Assembly: GCA_020722005.1 (NCBI GenBank)
Contig: DYLP01000015.1
Location: 1-54,836 of the forward strand
Source of the DNA: Melioribacter roseus
Lineage (GTDB): Bacteria > Bacteroidota > Ignavibacteria > Ignavibacteriales > Melioribacteraceae
Length of the DNA: 54,836 bases
Direction of reading: 5' to 3'
Part shown: in pieces, positions 27,478 to 36,341 of the stretch
Layout: each line of letters starts with the position of its first letter
How positions within the stretch are numbered: position 1 is the stretch's first letter
Program-made: the position numbers and the translations under genes
The notes under the pieces: generated by a model
Seen by the model: the letters and a program-made list of their open reading frames with translations, nothing else
Databases searched by the model: none
What the model was told of the DNA's origin: nothing

Positions 27478-27559
27478 TCTGGAATTTAATCCTGAGGTTT
27501 TCCTCATTCCTAAAATAGTAGCAGACATTTGTTGCTTTAGACGACGCAACGATTCAAAG

Positions 27560-28144
27560 TTACAATATTTCTCCATAATCCACTTCAATTCCATTATTAA
27601 TCTTTCTATAGATGATAATTTTGGGCACAATTTGTTCTGGTAAAGCAGCTTTCACAGTATAAGTATCGGGTTTTATAGATACCGGCATATCGCCAATGTA
27701 TCCATCTATTCCTCTCGATTCTTCATCGGGCTCGGCTAAACGATAATCCGTGCTTTTTATTTCAGCTCCTTTCTTAAGTATTGCTTCCTGAAACCTGAGT
27801 CCAGCAAAAGTTTTCACGATTACTAAATCCCTTGCCCATTGTTCAACCATCTTTCGGTCAATTTTATTGAGAGTATTTTTAAGTTCTTCTAATTTATGCA
27901 ATATTTTTTCTGTTGCATTTTTGATCGCTTCTGGTTTTTGCTCCAGGTACCACTTTTCCCATTCAGATAGCGTCTTTCCTTCGAACTCCTGAATACGTTC
28001 ACTCATCTGACCTACTATTCTTGGTCGTGTCCCTTGAGCGTATTGATTTGCCAAATTGATGAGTGGTGATACATACTTTGGAAAATCTAGCTTATCTATA
28101 TCCAGATATTTTCTAATTTCTTCGATAGTGATTTTTATTTTCAT
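27560..28144 (-). CDS. Restriction endonuclease, MjaI-like
   Basis: 194 residues. The segment SPLINLANQYAQGTRPRIVGQMSERI resembles, from memory, the conserved N-terminal block of the MjaI family (Pfam RE_MjaI), whose founding member cuts CTAG. A likely catalytic region follows later: a Glu near 139 (RFQEAILKKG), then EESRGIDGYI and VSIKPDT, which has the D-x(n)-(E/S)xK shape of PD-(D/E)XK nucleases. The start overlaps the methyltransferase stop in ATGA, so enzyme and protective methylase are translationally coupled. This is the usual layout of a type II system. The recognition site is inferred. Confidence 0.72.
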   Translation of the reverse strand: MKIKITIEEIRKYLDIDKLDFPKYVSPLINLANQYAQGTRPRIVGQMSERIQEFEGKTLSEWEKWYLEQKPEAIKNATEKILHKLEELKNTLNKIDRKMVEQWARDLVIVKTFAGLRFQEAILKKGAEIKSTDYRLAEPDEESRGIDGYIGDMPVSIKPDTYTVKAALPEQIVPKIIIYRKINNGIEVDYGEIL

Positions 28145-29433
28145 GTTCCAGCTTTTTTTAAGTTCAAAAATTTCGTTTTGTATTTATAATCAAAAGTAGT
28201 ATCAACAGACGCTAAATCATTCTTTATTAAATGAGCATTTAAAAATGTTTTATTCCACAAATAAAGATAACAGAGCAGGTTGTTTTTCTCGTCGTATTTA
28301 ACATTATCGTATCTTAGAAAGACCTTCTGTCCGGCTGTTTTTTCTCTTAAAAATTTTACAGCTTCGTCATTTTTTTTCGGTTTCTCTTTTATACCCAACA
28401 ACCTTATTTTCAATCCATTACTTAAGATCAAAATTTCTGGTGATATTATGTCCTTTACAGTATAATATGTTTCCCTTTCAGAATGAGAATTATCTATTTT
28501 TGAACCAAATCTTAATTTCTTGGGGTCAATTTTTTTATCAAATTTAATTGGGTCTTTGAAAATATAGGGTAATTTTTTTATATCTTCTTCAAAATTAGTT
28601 GGTACTTCCTCCTGTTTAATTATCTCAAAAGCTGCATCTTGAAAAATAGAATTTTGTTGCAGTCCTAGTTTTTCCTTTATGATGGGGAGAAAATCCTCAT
28701 TTATTTCATATCCAATTGAGTTTCTATTAAGGTTCTTGGCTGCCATCGAGGTAGTGCCGCTTCCAAGAAATGGGTCAAGCACAGTGTCGCCAACGAAACT
28801 GAACATCTTAATAAGTCGTTTCGGCAGTTCTTCAGGAAACATCGCAAGGTGTTTGTCCTGTTTTTCGCCCGAAAAATTCCAGTGCCCGGTAAAGTATTGG
28901 TTCCATTCTTCCAGTGTCAATTTTGATTGTTCTTTAATTTCGTCGCTTACTTTTGGCGGATTCCCATATTTTTTAAATATCAAAATGAATTCATAGTCTA
29001 ACTTAAGAATTCCATTTCTTGGATAGGGATAGGACCCCATTACCGTGGCTCCTCCTGTGGTATTGCATGTAGTAACTTTTTGCCAGATAATAGCACCCAT
29101 ATAATCGAAACCGGCACTTTCACAAAATTTAATTATTTCTGTTCTTATCGGAATGACCTTATACCTTCCATAATAGACAGAGCGAGCAAACTGGTCGCCT
29201 ATGTTAATACATAGACGGCAACCATTATGTAAAACTCTGTGGCATTCATTCCAGACTAAATTGAGGTTATTAATATATTCTTCATAAGTGTCATTGAAAC
29301 CTATTTGGTTGCCGTTTCCATAATCTTTCAATTGCCAGTAGGGTGGAGAGGTAATTATAAGATGAACTGATTGATCAGGAATTTCTTTCATTTGTCTAGA
29401 ATCGCCGATTATTATTTTGTGCAACGTACTCAT
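28141..29433 (-). CDS. Site-specific DNA methyltransferase (TSPPYW type) fused to an SNase-like domain
   Basis: 430 residues. Motif IV TSPPYW (28-33) precedes the SAM motif DPFLGSG (220-226). This is the beta-class order, and TSPPYW points to N4-cytosine methylation. A spacer of about 55 residues leads to a C-terminal module (about 322-428). Its pattern, IRLLGI, AVKFLREKTAGQKVFLRYDN, then LLCYLYL and NAHLIKNDLA, matches the staphylococcal-nuclease fold. Of the nuclease catalytic residues, the first Arg may be kept (IRLLGI), but the Glu and second Arg positions hold Lys and Asn, so the domain is probably non-catalytic and may bind DNA. The gene is 4-base overlapped with the MjaI-like endonuclease. 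Confidence 0.82.
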   Translation of the reverse strand: MSTLHKIIIGDSRQMKEIPDQSVHLIITSPPYWQLKDYGNGNQIGFNDTYEEYINNLNLVWNECHRVLHNGCRLCINIGDQFARSVYYGRYKVIPIRTEIIKFCESAGFDYMGAIIWQKVTTCNTTGGATVMGSYPYPRNGILKLDYEFILIFKKYGNPPKVSDEIKEQSKLTLEEWNQYFTGHWNFSGEKQDKHLAMFPEELPKRLIKMFSFVGDTVLDPFLGSGTTSMAAKNLNRNSIGYEINEDFLPIIKEKLGLQQNSIFQDAAFEIIKQEEVPTNFEEDIKKLPYIFKDPIKFDKKIDPKKLRFGSKIDNSHSERETYYTVKDIISPEILILSNGLKIRLLGIKEKPKKNDEAVKFLREKTAGQKVFLRYDNVKYDEKNNLLCYLYLWNKTFLNAHLIKNDLASVDTTFDYKYKTKFLNLKKAGT

Positions 29434-29573
29434 GTTTTACCTGAAAATAGTATTGTCACGCTTAAGCCAAATTCGCGTAAGATATAATACCGCTCGATGT
29501 TCCGCTGGTGAGTTTTAATAGCTTGCCTTTCTATAATAATATCTTTAAAATCGCTTAACAAAAAAATGACGCT

Positions 29574-30500
29574 ATGAAAAATACGTTTTTATTGGGAATA
29601 TTACTTTTTAGTTTTTCAACTGTCTTTTCACAAACATACAAATTTTTAAATCTTGATACGAGTCCCCGTGCAGCTGCTCTGGCAGGTGGATTTGTATCAG
29701 CCAACGACGATCCAAACGTTATTTTCTACAATCCTGCTGGAATAAATCTACTCGAGGGAATGCCAATATCATTTTCATTTGTAAATCACCTGATGGATAT
29801 TAATTCAACCTCATTATCCACAGTGAAAGAATTTGAGTTCGGTAAACTTGGAGCTGCGGTCAAATATGTAAGTTACGGCAACTTTACGAAAGCTACTTCA
29901 ACAGGCGAAAAAATAGGCAACTTCGGCGCTTACGATATTGCTTTTATTATTGGTTACGGGAATCAACTCGATGACAATTTTTATTACGGCATAAATACTA
30001 AATTCATCTATTCCAGTATAGATGAGTATAATTCTTCTGCTGTTGCTGCGGATTTAGGATTGCACTACGAATTTCCCGAATCGATGTGGAACATCGGTTT
30101 TTCAGTTCTAAATATTGGAAGTCAATTATCGACATACGCCGAAACCGACGAGGATTTGCCACTCGATGTCCGTGTCGGTGTTTCAAAACAATTACAAAAC
30201 GTACCTTTTCGTTTTTATTTTTCACTCAACAAATTAAACGAGAGCCAGGAGAACATTGCCGACAGACTTCGTAATTTTACGATTGGAGCCGAATTTAAAT
30301 TGGGCACCAGTTTCAGACTTCGTTTCGGATACGACAGCGAAAAAAGGAAAGAACTTAAAATTGGTTCGAGTGCTGGATTGGCAGGTTTCAACCTCGGCTT
30401 CGGATTCAATGTAAAGAATTTTACTCTCGATTATGGATTTTCATCGATGGGATTTATAGGCTCGATTCACCGATTTGGTATTTCGACAAATCTCGAATAA
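29574..30500 (+). CDS. PorV/PorQ-family outer-membrane barrel
   Basis: 308 residues. A signal peptide ends near FSQTYKF. The opening pattern LDTSPRAAALAGGFVSANDDPNVIFYNPAGI is the hallmark of PorV/PorQ (UPF0164) proteins. The remainder is alternating strands ending in a typical barrel C-terminus. PorV is the shuttle and anchor partner of the type IX secretion system; PorQ-like paralogues have related roles. The window also contains a T9SS-tagged protease, so a functional system is likely. The exact paralogue cannot be fixed. Its stop abuts the convergent TPR gene with no gap. Confidence 0.85.
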   Translation: MKNTFLLGILLFSFSTVFSQTYKFLNLDTSPRAAALAGGFVSANDDPNVIFYNPAGINLLEGMPISFSFVNHLMDINSTSLSTVKEFEFGKLGAAVKYVSYGNFTKATSTGEKIGNFGAYDIAFIIGYGNQLDDNFYYGINTKFIYSSIDEYNSSAVAADLGLHYEFPESMWNIGFSVLNIGSQLSTYAETDEDLPLDVRVGVSKQLQNVPFRFYFSLNKLNESQENIADRLRNFTIGAEFKLGTSFRLRFGYDSEKRKELKIGSSAGLAGFNLGFGFNVKNFTLDYGFSSMGFIGSIHRFGISTNLE

Positions 30501-31646
30501 TTATTTGCCGTAGGGATTCTTCAGATATTGTTCAGCAAGTTTATGAGAATTGCTCCGCTCCCTCATAGTCAGAACTTCACGGTAATATTTAACTGCTCGC
30601 TGTCTATCTCCTTTTAAATCATAGAGCATCCCGAGATAGAGGACAGTATTTATCAGAAAGCCTGATTCGTTTTCTTTATCGAGTTTTCTCGACAGATTTT
30701 CTGAAATTGTAAAATAATAAATTGCAGAATCTACATTGTTAGAATTTTTGAAATTCAACCCGACATAATAACTGGCTTCTCTCTTATAATAATTGTTATA
30801 ACCCTGCATCTCTCTTACACATTTGGAATAGATGTCCCGGAATATTTCTGCGGCTTTATCGTATCTGTTTTCTTTAACGAATGTAAGTCCATAATATTTC
30901 TGGAAATTCGGATTATCCGGATAATCAGCCAAGAGAATTGATGCCCACTTGCGTGTTTCGTTCATGTTTTCTTCAAACTGGAAATTCAGCGTCATCAGAA
31001 AATATCTGGCTTCAATACGGGCATATCTGCCTTTAAGAGCGACGTATTCGAGTTCGCGCAAACCTTTATTGCGGTCACCGTGCGGGAAAAAAATCATAAG
31101 AGGTTTGACGACAGGATATTTTTCAGGTATAACTTCGGCGTAATAATGATAAATTCCGAATCCGAATTGAACGTCGGGATTATGTGGGTCAGCTCGATAA
31201 AATTGATAGAGCAATTCGAGCCCTTCTTTGCCGTCCAGCGCAGCATTGATCCATTTTTCGCGTATGCCTAACAATCTTCCCCTGAAACCGATGGAACCAC
31301 CTTTAAAGAAAAGGGCATCTCTGTTGTTCTTATTCTTTTCCAGAATTTTGTCGCACATTTTTATTACTTCATCCAGCTGCTTAATAAATTTATCGTCCAG
31401 ACTTTCATCTTCGAGTTTAAGAAGAATACGCCACCATGTCACCATAGCTTTAAAGAATTTGCCCGAAGGGTGAGTGGGAAATTCTCTGATTACTGTGTCA
31501 AAATTACTTTCAGCTTTTTCGAGTTCGATTCCGTAGATTTGATTGATACCCACCTTTATAAGTGAGTCGTGACGAGCCCAATCATAATTCTGTGCTTTTA
31601 GCGGCAGCGAAAGAATAATAAACAAAATAAAAAAAAAGTTTCTCAT
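30501..31646 (-). CDS. Exported TPR protein
   Basis: 381 residues. A signal peptide (FFFILFIILSLPLKAQ) is followed by tandem tetratricopeptide helices, for example FQKYYGLTFVKENRYDKAAEIFRDIY and YLGMLYDLKGDRQRAVKYYREVL. It has a hydrophilic, helical make-up and no enzymatic motif. TPR arrays act as protein-protein scaffolds. It follows the second TPR gene by 8 bases and belongs to a minus-strand run with the GT2 glycosyltransferase and lptE. A periplasmic scaffolding role in polysaccharide or envelope assembly is a positional inference. Confidence 0.75.
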   Translation of the reverse strand: MRNFFFILFIILSLPLKAQNYDWARHDSLIKVGINQIYGIELEKAESNFDTVIREFPTHPSGKFFKAMVTWWRILLKLEDESLDDKFIKQLDEVIKMCDKILEKNKNNRDALFFKGGSIGFRGRLLGIREKWINAALDGKEGLELLYQFYRADPHNPDVQFGFGIYHYYAEVIPEKYPVVKPLMIFFPHGDRNKGLRELEYVALKGRYARIEARYFLMTLNFQFEENMNETRKWASILLADYPDNPNFQKYYGLTFVKENRYDKAAEIFRDIYSKCVREMQGYNNYYKREASYYVGLNFKNSNNVDSAIYYFTISENLSRKLDKENESGFLINTVLYLGMLYDLKGDRQRAVKYYREVLTMRERSNSHKLAEQYLKNPYGK

Positions 31647-31654
31647 TGTTTTCC

Positions 31655-32305
31655 TCAGATAAGTCCCGTGTCGATTATTCGGTTTATCTCTTCGATTTTT
31701 TGCTTGAAATAGTCTGCCTTTTCAGGATTAGACTTAGCGAGGTCTCTATAAATTGCAATGGCCTCTTTGTAATTCCTCTGTGCTTCATAAATTTTAGCCA
31801 TCGTTTCAGTGACTATTCTTGTTTTCTGAATTTCGGGTAGCTCAACAACAGTATTGTCTCCTGCATCCGGATTGTATTTTATGCGGGCTTTGCTTAATAC
31901 CTCCGCTAACTCATCCAGTTTGTCTTCAATGGAATTTTTTCTGTCGTTTTTATTATTAAAGAACCTGTGTATTTTCAATCCTTCTAAAGATTTAATTTCA
32001 TTTTCAATTCTATCTATCATTTCGAGATAATATTTCTCCGACAACGAATTTTCATAGAGCGCTGAAGCTGTATGAACATCCCTTCTGGCTTCCATAACTT
32101 TACCAGAATAAGCATGGGCTATTGCTCTTATGTAATAAGCAGTGGAATAATCGGGATATAGTTCCAGTCCTCTGTTTAAAATTTCGATTGCTTCATTAAC
32201 CTTACCCTCATCGAGTAATATTTTGCCTACACGTGCAAAGAGAGGAGAACCAGGGTTAAATTCATAGATTAATTTAATTTTATCTTCTGTAATTGTTCCG
32301 TTCAA
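31655..32305 (-). CDS. TPR protein, cytoplasmic
   Basis: 216 residues, with no signal peptide. TPR units are visible near 12-75 (LFARVGKILLDEGKVNEAIEILNRGLELYPDYSTAYYIRAIAHAYSGKV) and 165-210 (AKIYEAQRNYKEAIAIYRDLAKSNPEKADYFKQKIEEI). A basic, charged linker near 110-130 separates them. It starts directly after the GT2 stop (no intergenic base), so it is co-translated with that enzyme and is a candidate regulatory partner of it. Exact role unknown. Confidence 0.75.
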   Translation of the reverse strand: MNGTITEDKIKLIYEFNPGSPLFARVGKILLDEGKVNEAIEILNRGLELYPDYSTAYYIRAIAHAYSGKVMEARRDVHTASALYENSLSEKYYLEMIDRIENEIKSLEGLKIHRFFNNKNDRKNSIEDKLDELAEVLSKARIKYNPDAGDNTVVELPEIQKTRIVTETMAKIYEAQRNYKEAIAIYRDLAKSNPEKADYFKQKIEEINRIIDTGLI

Positions 32306-33784
32306 TTAAAACCCATCATTTAACTGACGTTTCTTTAAATATGCCTGTCTCAGAGACATCGCCGATACACCAGCGAATCCGGTAAAGAACATCAATTGAA
32401 AAGGTAACGCAGCAATTTCCATGAAATAAATTGATGCCACAACTCCAATAAAACAATAAACCGCTAAGATCAATTCTACGTAAGTCGATGCCTGAACGCG
32501 GGTCGATTTGAAATATTTGTTCTTGATCGGACTGTCGTTTTTAGTTACGACTTTGAATTTGGGCGTTCTCACAAACTCACTTTTACGATTCAACAATCCT
32601 TCGATGACCGCGCGCGTGTTGTTCAAGGCAAGTCCCATACTCCCAGCCATAAAAAGAGGGAATAATACAATCCTTTTACGCCAGTCGGGATAAACATCTT
32701 TTTGAGCGAACATGTAAAAGAGGAACGAGCCAATAAAAGCTATAACAAAGATTGCCATAATGTTAAAAAAGCTCCAGTAGGGACCTGCATTTTTAATGAA
32801 AATTAACGGTACATTCAATATGCCCGCCAGTAAGATAAATGGGAAAGCAATATTGTTTGTAAGATGAAAAGTGGAATGAATTTTAAGTCTAAGCGGAATA
32901 TTAGAGTTCCAGACAAGAGGGAGAATTTTTTTTGCCGTTTCTACTGCACCTTTAGTCCATCTGAACTGCTGAGCTTTAAATGCATTCATTTCGGCTGGCA
33001 ATTCTGCAGGAGTGGTAAAGTCTCGAAGATAAATAAATTTCCAGCCTTTTAGCTGAGCCCTATAACTCAGGTCGAGGTCTTCGGTCAATGTGTCGCCTTC
33101 CCAATTGCCGGCATCCTCAATACAATCCTTACGCCAGACACCGCCTGTACCGTTAAAGTTGATAAAAAACCCGGCTTTATTTCTGACGGTTTGTTCGATT
33201 ACAAAATGTCCGTCGAGAGCCAATGCCTGTATACGAGTGAGAAGCGAATAGTCTTCGTTCAGGTGTTCCCATCGGGTTTGAACCATCCCGACTTTTTCGT
33301 CGTAAAAATACTGGAGAGTATTTTTAAGAAAATCTTTTTTGGGAATAAAGTCGGCATCGAAAATAGCCACGTATTTGCCTTTTGCCGTTTTCAGTCCTTC
33401 TTTTAGAGCACCTGCTTTGAATCCTTCGCGTGATTCCCTTCTGATGTGCTTAATGTCGAATCCTTCCTTTTGTTTCTCTTCAACTAATTTTGCCACCACT
33501 TCGACAGTCTCGTCAGTTGAATCGTCGAGCACCTGAATCTCGAGTTTATCTTTCGGATAATCCATATTGCATACGGCATTTATTAATCTGTCGACCACAT
33601 ACATTTCGTTATAAATCGGCAGTTGAACTGTGACAGTTTCCGGAGATACATCATCTTTTGCTTTATGCATTTTCCTTTTATACTTTTCGTGATAATAGAT
33701 CATTATAAATCCGTAGCTGCCGAAAAAGAGGAGTATCGACAGCGAAAAGATATAAGCATATAAAATTATTTCATCGAGTACCAT
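32306..33784 (-). CDS. Membrane glycosyltransferase, GT2 family (cellulose-synthase-like)
   Basis: 492 residues. One N-terminal membrane helix (about 8-30) precedes the GT-A catalytic domain. It has VLDDSTD (Asp87/88), the DAD motif FDAD (143-145), TED at 234-236 and the processive-type QQFRW motif (272-276). About four membrane helices follow. These are the D,D,D,QxxRW residues of processive beta-glycosyltransferases. There is no PilZ domain, so it is not bacterial BcsA. It probably extends a beta-linked polysaccharide across the inner membrane, or glucosylates lipids. It lies 17 bases after lptE, with two TPR genes downstream. Confidence 0.88.
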   Translation of the reverse strand: MVLDEIILYAYIFSLSILLFFGSYGFIMIYYHEKYKRKMHKAKDDVSPETVTVQLPIYNEMYVVDRLINAVCNMDYPKDKLEIQVLDDSTDETVEVVAKLVEEKQKEGFDIKHIRRESREGFKAGALKEGLKTAKGKYVAIFDADFIPKKDFLKNTLQYFYDEKVGMVQTRWEHLNEDYSLLTRIQALALDGHFVIEQTVRNKAGFFINFNGTGGVWRKDCIEDAGNWEGDTLTEDLDLSYRAQLKGWKFIYLRDFTTPAELPAEMNAFKAQQFRWTKGAVETAKKILPLVWNSNIPLRLKIHSTFHLTNNIAFPFILLAGILNVPLIFIKNAGPYWSFFNIMAIFVIAFIGSFLFYMFAQKDVYPDWRKRIVLFPLFMAGSMGLALNNTRAVIEGLLNRKSEFVRTPKFKVVTKNDSPIKNKYFKSTRVQASTYVELILAVYCFIGVVASIYFMEIAALPFQLMFFTGFAGVSAMSLRQAYLKKRQLNDGF

Positions 33785-33800
33785 AGTTTTTCTCCTTTGT

Positions 33801-34319
33801 TTACCAGTTAGACACTACCGCAAGAAGAATGTCGTCCGCTATAAAATCGAGCACCCGCTCGATGGCATTATTTCGGACGGTTATCAAATCTGCGCTGTCA
33901 GTTTCATAGTCGCTATATTGTGAAAAATTTCTTTCGAATATTTTTTTCTTTTTGATTAAATCACGATAGACTACTTTTACATTTATTGTAATTCTTTGCG
34001 TTGTAGCAGTTTCGTTTCCACTTACGACCGACAATTGATCCGTAAGAGAAGTTATTGCGGCTTCGAGAATACAATCTGGATTAGAACTGTTGACGACTTT
34101 GAGCGTATTGTCGTGAGTAAATTTTTCGATTAGTACAGTAGTCAGTCGCTCTCCAAGATCAGGCTCTGCCTTACCGCTGCGATCCTCGATTGTCGGTATC
34201 GAAATAGTTTGAAGGTGAGGCGGCACTGAGGCACCTGTAAAAGAGTAGGAACAGCTCGTTATAATCAACGCCGGCATTGTAAACAATACTATAATTAATA
34301 TTTTTCTATTGTATGCCAT
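33801..34319 (-). CDS. lptE: LPS-assembly lipoprotein LptE-like
   Basis: 172 residues. A hydrophobic leader ends in the lipobox TSCSYSF (Cys near 23). Conserved LptE features follow: [11 protein letters not shown]-like strand, [13 protein letters not shown] helix and paired strands [26 protein letters not shown]. LptE plugs the LptD barrel in the outer membrane and helps deliver lipopolysaccharide. The gene overlaps the end of the sigma-54 activator by 14 bases, so it is transcribed with it. LptD is not in the window. The family is divergent, so confidence is moderate to high. Confidence 0.83.
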   Translation of the reverse strand: MAYNRKILIIVLFTMPALIITSCSYSFTGASVPPHLQTISIPTIEDRSGKAEPDLGERLTTVLIEKFTHDNTLKVVNSSNPDCILEAAITSLTDQLSVVSGNETATTQRITINVKVVYRDLIKKKKIFERNFSQYSDYETDSADLITVRNNAIERVLDFIADDILLAVVSNW

Positions 34320-35415
34320 ATTCCTTCAGTTTTCGATAAAGAGTTCTTTCACTTATATTGAGCAATCTGGCGGCTTTCCGTTTGTTATTTCCCGTATATT
34401 TAAGTGCATTGAGTATCGCTCTTTTTTCGAGTTCTTGAAGCGGTAAAACTTCCTCCGGTTTGATTGTTGGGGAGGTGGAATTGTTTTCGTGAGTATGATT
34501 TAGAGCGATATTTTTTAATTCGATCAAATCTTTCTTTATCTCAATTAGTGCTCTGTAAATCATTTCCCTGTCGAGTGCATCGGCTGAACGATTCAAATGG
34601 ACAGGTAAATTCCGGGGTTCAAATTCTTCAACAGCCTCAGGAACCAGTAAAGGCTTCAATAAATCTTCATCTATAATACCGTTGCGACACAAAGCCGCTG
34701 CAGTTTCAACTACATTTTTCAGCTCACGAATATTTCCAGGCCAATTATAACTTACCAGCAATTCTTCTGCGCCTTTTGTAAAAAACGGCAATTTAATTTG
34801 ATTAGTCTCGGAAAATTTTCTTAGAAAGAAGAGCGCCATCTCAAGAATATCTTCCTTCCTTCTCCTCAATGGTGGAATAAAGAGCGTTACAGCTTTTAAC
34901 CTGAAATAGAGGTCATTTCTGAATTTTTTGGCGTCGACTTCTTTTTGCAAGTCTTTATTCGTTGCAGCAATAATTCTGACATCGACTTTTGTAACGGTTT
35001 CGCTTCCGATTGGCATGAATTCTTTAGTCTCAAGAACACGCAATAATTTAACCTGCGTGGTCAGAGCCATTTCGGCAATTTCGTCTAAAAAGAGGGTGCC
35101 TCCGTCTGCAATTTCAAAATATCCTTTTCGATCTTCTGTGGCGCCAGTAAATGATCCTTTTTTATGACCGAAGAGTTCACTTTCCAGAAGTGTTTCGGGA
35201 ATAGCTCCACAATTAACGCTTACAAGCGGTTTGTCTGCACGTTTGCTGAAACCGTGTATTGCACGTGCAAATACTTCTTTCCCCACTCCACTTTCTCCAG
35301 TAATTAATACGGTTATATCACTCTGAGCAACCTGCATGGTTATATCAATCAGATCCCGTATTTCCTTTGACTTACCTATTATACCGTATTTCTTCTGGAA
35401 TTCCTCTATTTGCAT
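34306..35415 (-). CDS. Sigma-54-dependent transcriptional activator without sensor domain
   Basis: 369 residues: an AAA+ domain starting almost at residue 1, then a C-terminal Fis-type helix-turn-helix ([19 protein letters not shown]). Walker A GESGVGKE is at 40-47 and Walker B GGTLFLDE at 105-112. The sigma-54-contacting loop is GSFTGA (87-92) rather than GAFTGA. There is no receiver, GAF or PAS domain, as in PspF, so its activity must be set by a partner or by constitutive remodelling of sigma-54 RNA polymerase. It is the first gene of the run lptE, GT2, TPR, TPR and probably has a link to that cluster. Confidence 0.9.
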   Translation of the reverse strand: MQIEEFQKKYGIIGKSKEIRDLIDITMQVAQSDITVLITGESGVGKEVFARAIHGFSKRADKPLVSVNCGAIPETLLESELFGHKKGSFTGATEDRKGYFEIADGGTLFLDEIAEMALTTQVKLLRVLETKEFMPIGSETVTKVDVRIIAATNKDLQKEVDAKKFRNDLYFRLKAVTLFIPPLRRRKEDILEMALFFLRKFSETNQIKLPFFTKGAEELLVSYNWPGNIRELKNVVETAAALCRNGIIDEDLLKPLLVPEAVEEFEPRNLPVHLNRSADALDREMIYRALIEIKKDLIELKNIALNHTHENNSTSPTIKPEEVLPLQELEKRAILNALKYTGNNKRKAARLLNISERTLYRKLKEYGIQ

Positions 35416-35478
35416 TATTCAGTTACTTTTAAGACTGTAAATATAATAAATGAATCGTTCAATTGTACCGATATTTTC

Positions 35479-36252
35479 TTAGCCCAAAGTTTCCACTAAT
35501 CCGTCGTTGCAGATAGTTATCTTATCCCTAAGAGCATCGTCGAGGTTATCGTACCAATCGACCAGTTTGTTGAATTTTTCATCGTCAATGTGAGTTATGA
35601 ACATTTTAGCGGGATTAATTTTTTTAAAAACAAGATATAAATCTTCCGGTTCAATGTGCGCCATCTCGGTTATATAAATATCAGGTTTGAGAGTGTCAAA
35701 AAGATACAGATCGTTCGGGCTGCCGACATCAGACGTGTATACTATCGAATTACCAGCTATTGTAAAGGAAAGACTGGAAGAAATACACATCGATTCAGGG
35801 TAAAATTCGATGCCTCCTTTGGGAACGACATGAGAATTTTGTTTTGCCATAAAACTAAAATCTTCCGCCACAATCATTTTTTCGGCAAAGCGGTACCCAA
35901 TAATCTTCAAATTAAAACCGAGTGTTTCGGGAAACATATAGACATAATAAAGGAGATTAATCAACGGTTCTACAAGATTTTTGTGCGTAAAAAGTGTCAA
36001 TTCCAACTTACGTCCCGAAATTTTCATTTGAGTAATCAAAGCGCCAATTCCAGTAAAGTGGTCGGCGTGATAATGAGTAAAAATAATTCCATTAATCGAA
36101 TTGAAATCAATCGATGAATTCATCAGGGCTTTAGCCACTCCGTCGCCGGCGTCAATTAATAAATTGAAAGCGGCAGATTCCAGAAATATCGAAGAATGGA
36201 ATCTCTCTTTACTCGTTTTTCCAGACCCGGTGCCGATAAATATGATTTTCAT
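35479..36252 (-). CDS. MBL-fold hydrolase, RNase Z-like
   Basis: 257 residues. The zinc motif HYHADH (His60, His62, Asp64, His65) and the GTGSGKTSKERFHSS start fit the RNase Z/ElaC superfamily. A VYTSDVGSP segment near 165-175 supplies Asp and Gly residues, and the ITHIDD near the C-terminus supplies the last His. At 257 residues it is shorter than tRNase Z (about 300), and its flexible arm is not evident, so it may be a related phosphodiesterase or nucleotidase. The neighbours are divergent rimO and the convergent sigma-54 regulator gene. Confidence 0.78.
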   Translation of the reverse strand: MKIIFIGTGSGKTSKERFHSSIFLESAAFNLLIDAGDGVAKALMNSSIDFNSINGIIFTHYHADHFTGIGALITQMKISGRKLELTLFTHKNLVEPLINLLYYVYMFPETLGFNLKIIGYRFAEKMIVAEDFSFMAKQNSHVVPKGGIEFYPESMCISSSLSFTIAGNSIVYTSDVGSPNDLYLFDTLKPDIYITEMAHIEPEDLYLVFKKINPAKMFITHIDDEKFNKLVDWYDNLDDALRDKITICNDGLVETLG

Positions 36253-36280
36253 AATATCATTGGGTAATTATTAATCATAA

Positions 36281-36312
36281 TTTCTGATTGCACTTATAAA
36301 TCACTATTTTTG
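36281..36312 (+). promoter_or_regulatory. Bacteroidota-type promoter of rimO
   Basis: TTTC (36281-36284), 20 bases, then TATTTTTG (36305-36312). The predicted transcript would begin near 36319, which argues for the rimO start at 36342 rather than 36315. Confidence 0.5.
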
Positions 36313-36341
36313 TTATGCTTAAACAATATGAAAGACCCGAA

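Noticed and set aside
27409-29573. R-M genes as part of a mobile element
   Set aside because: No integrase, transposase or direct repeats were seen at the flanks; base composition does not differ visibly from that of neighbours.
36315-36341. Longer rimO start at 36315
   Set aside because: It lies before the transcript start predicted from TATTTTTG at 36305-36312 and adds nine residues that do not resemble RimO N-termini.
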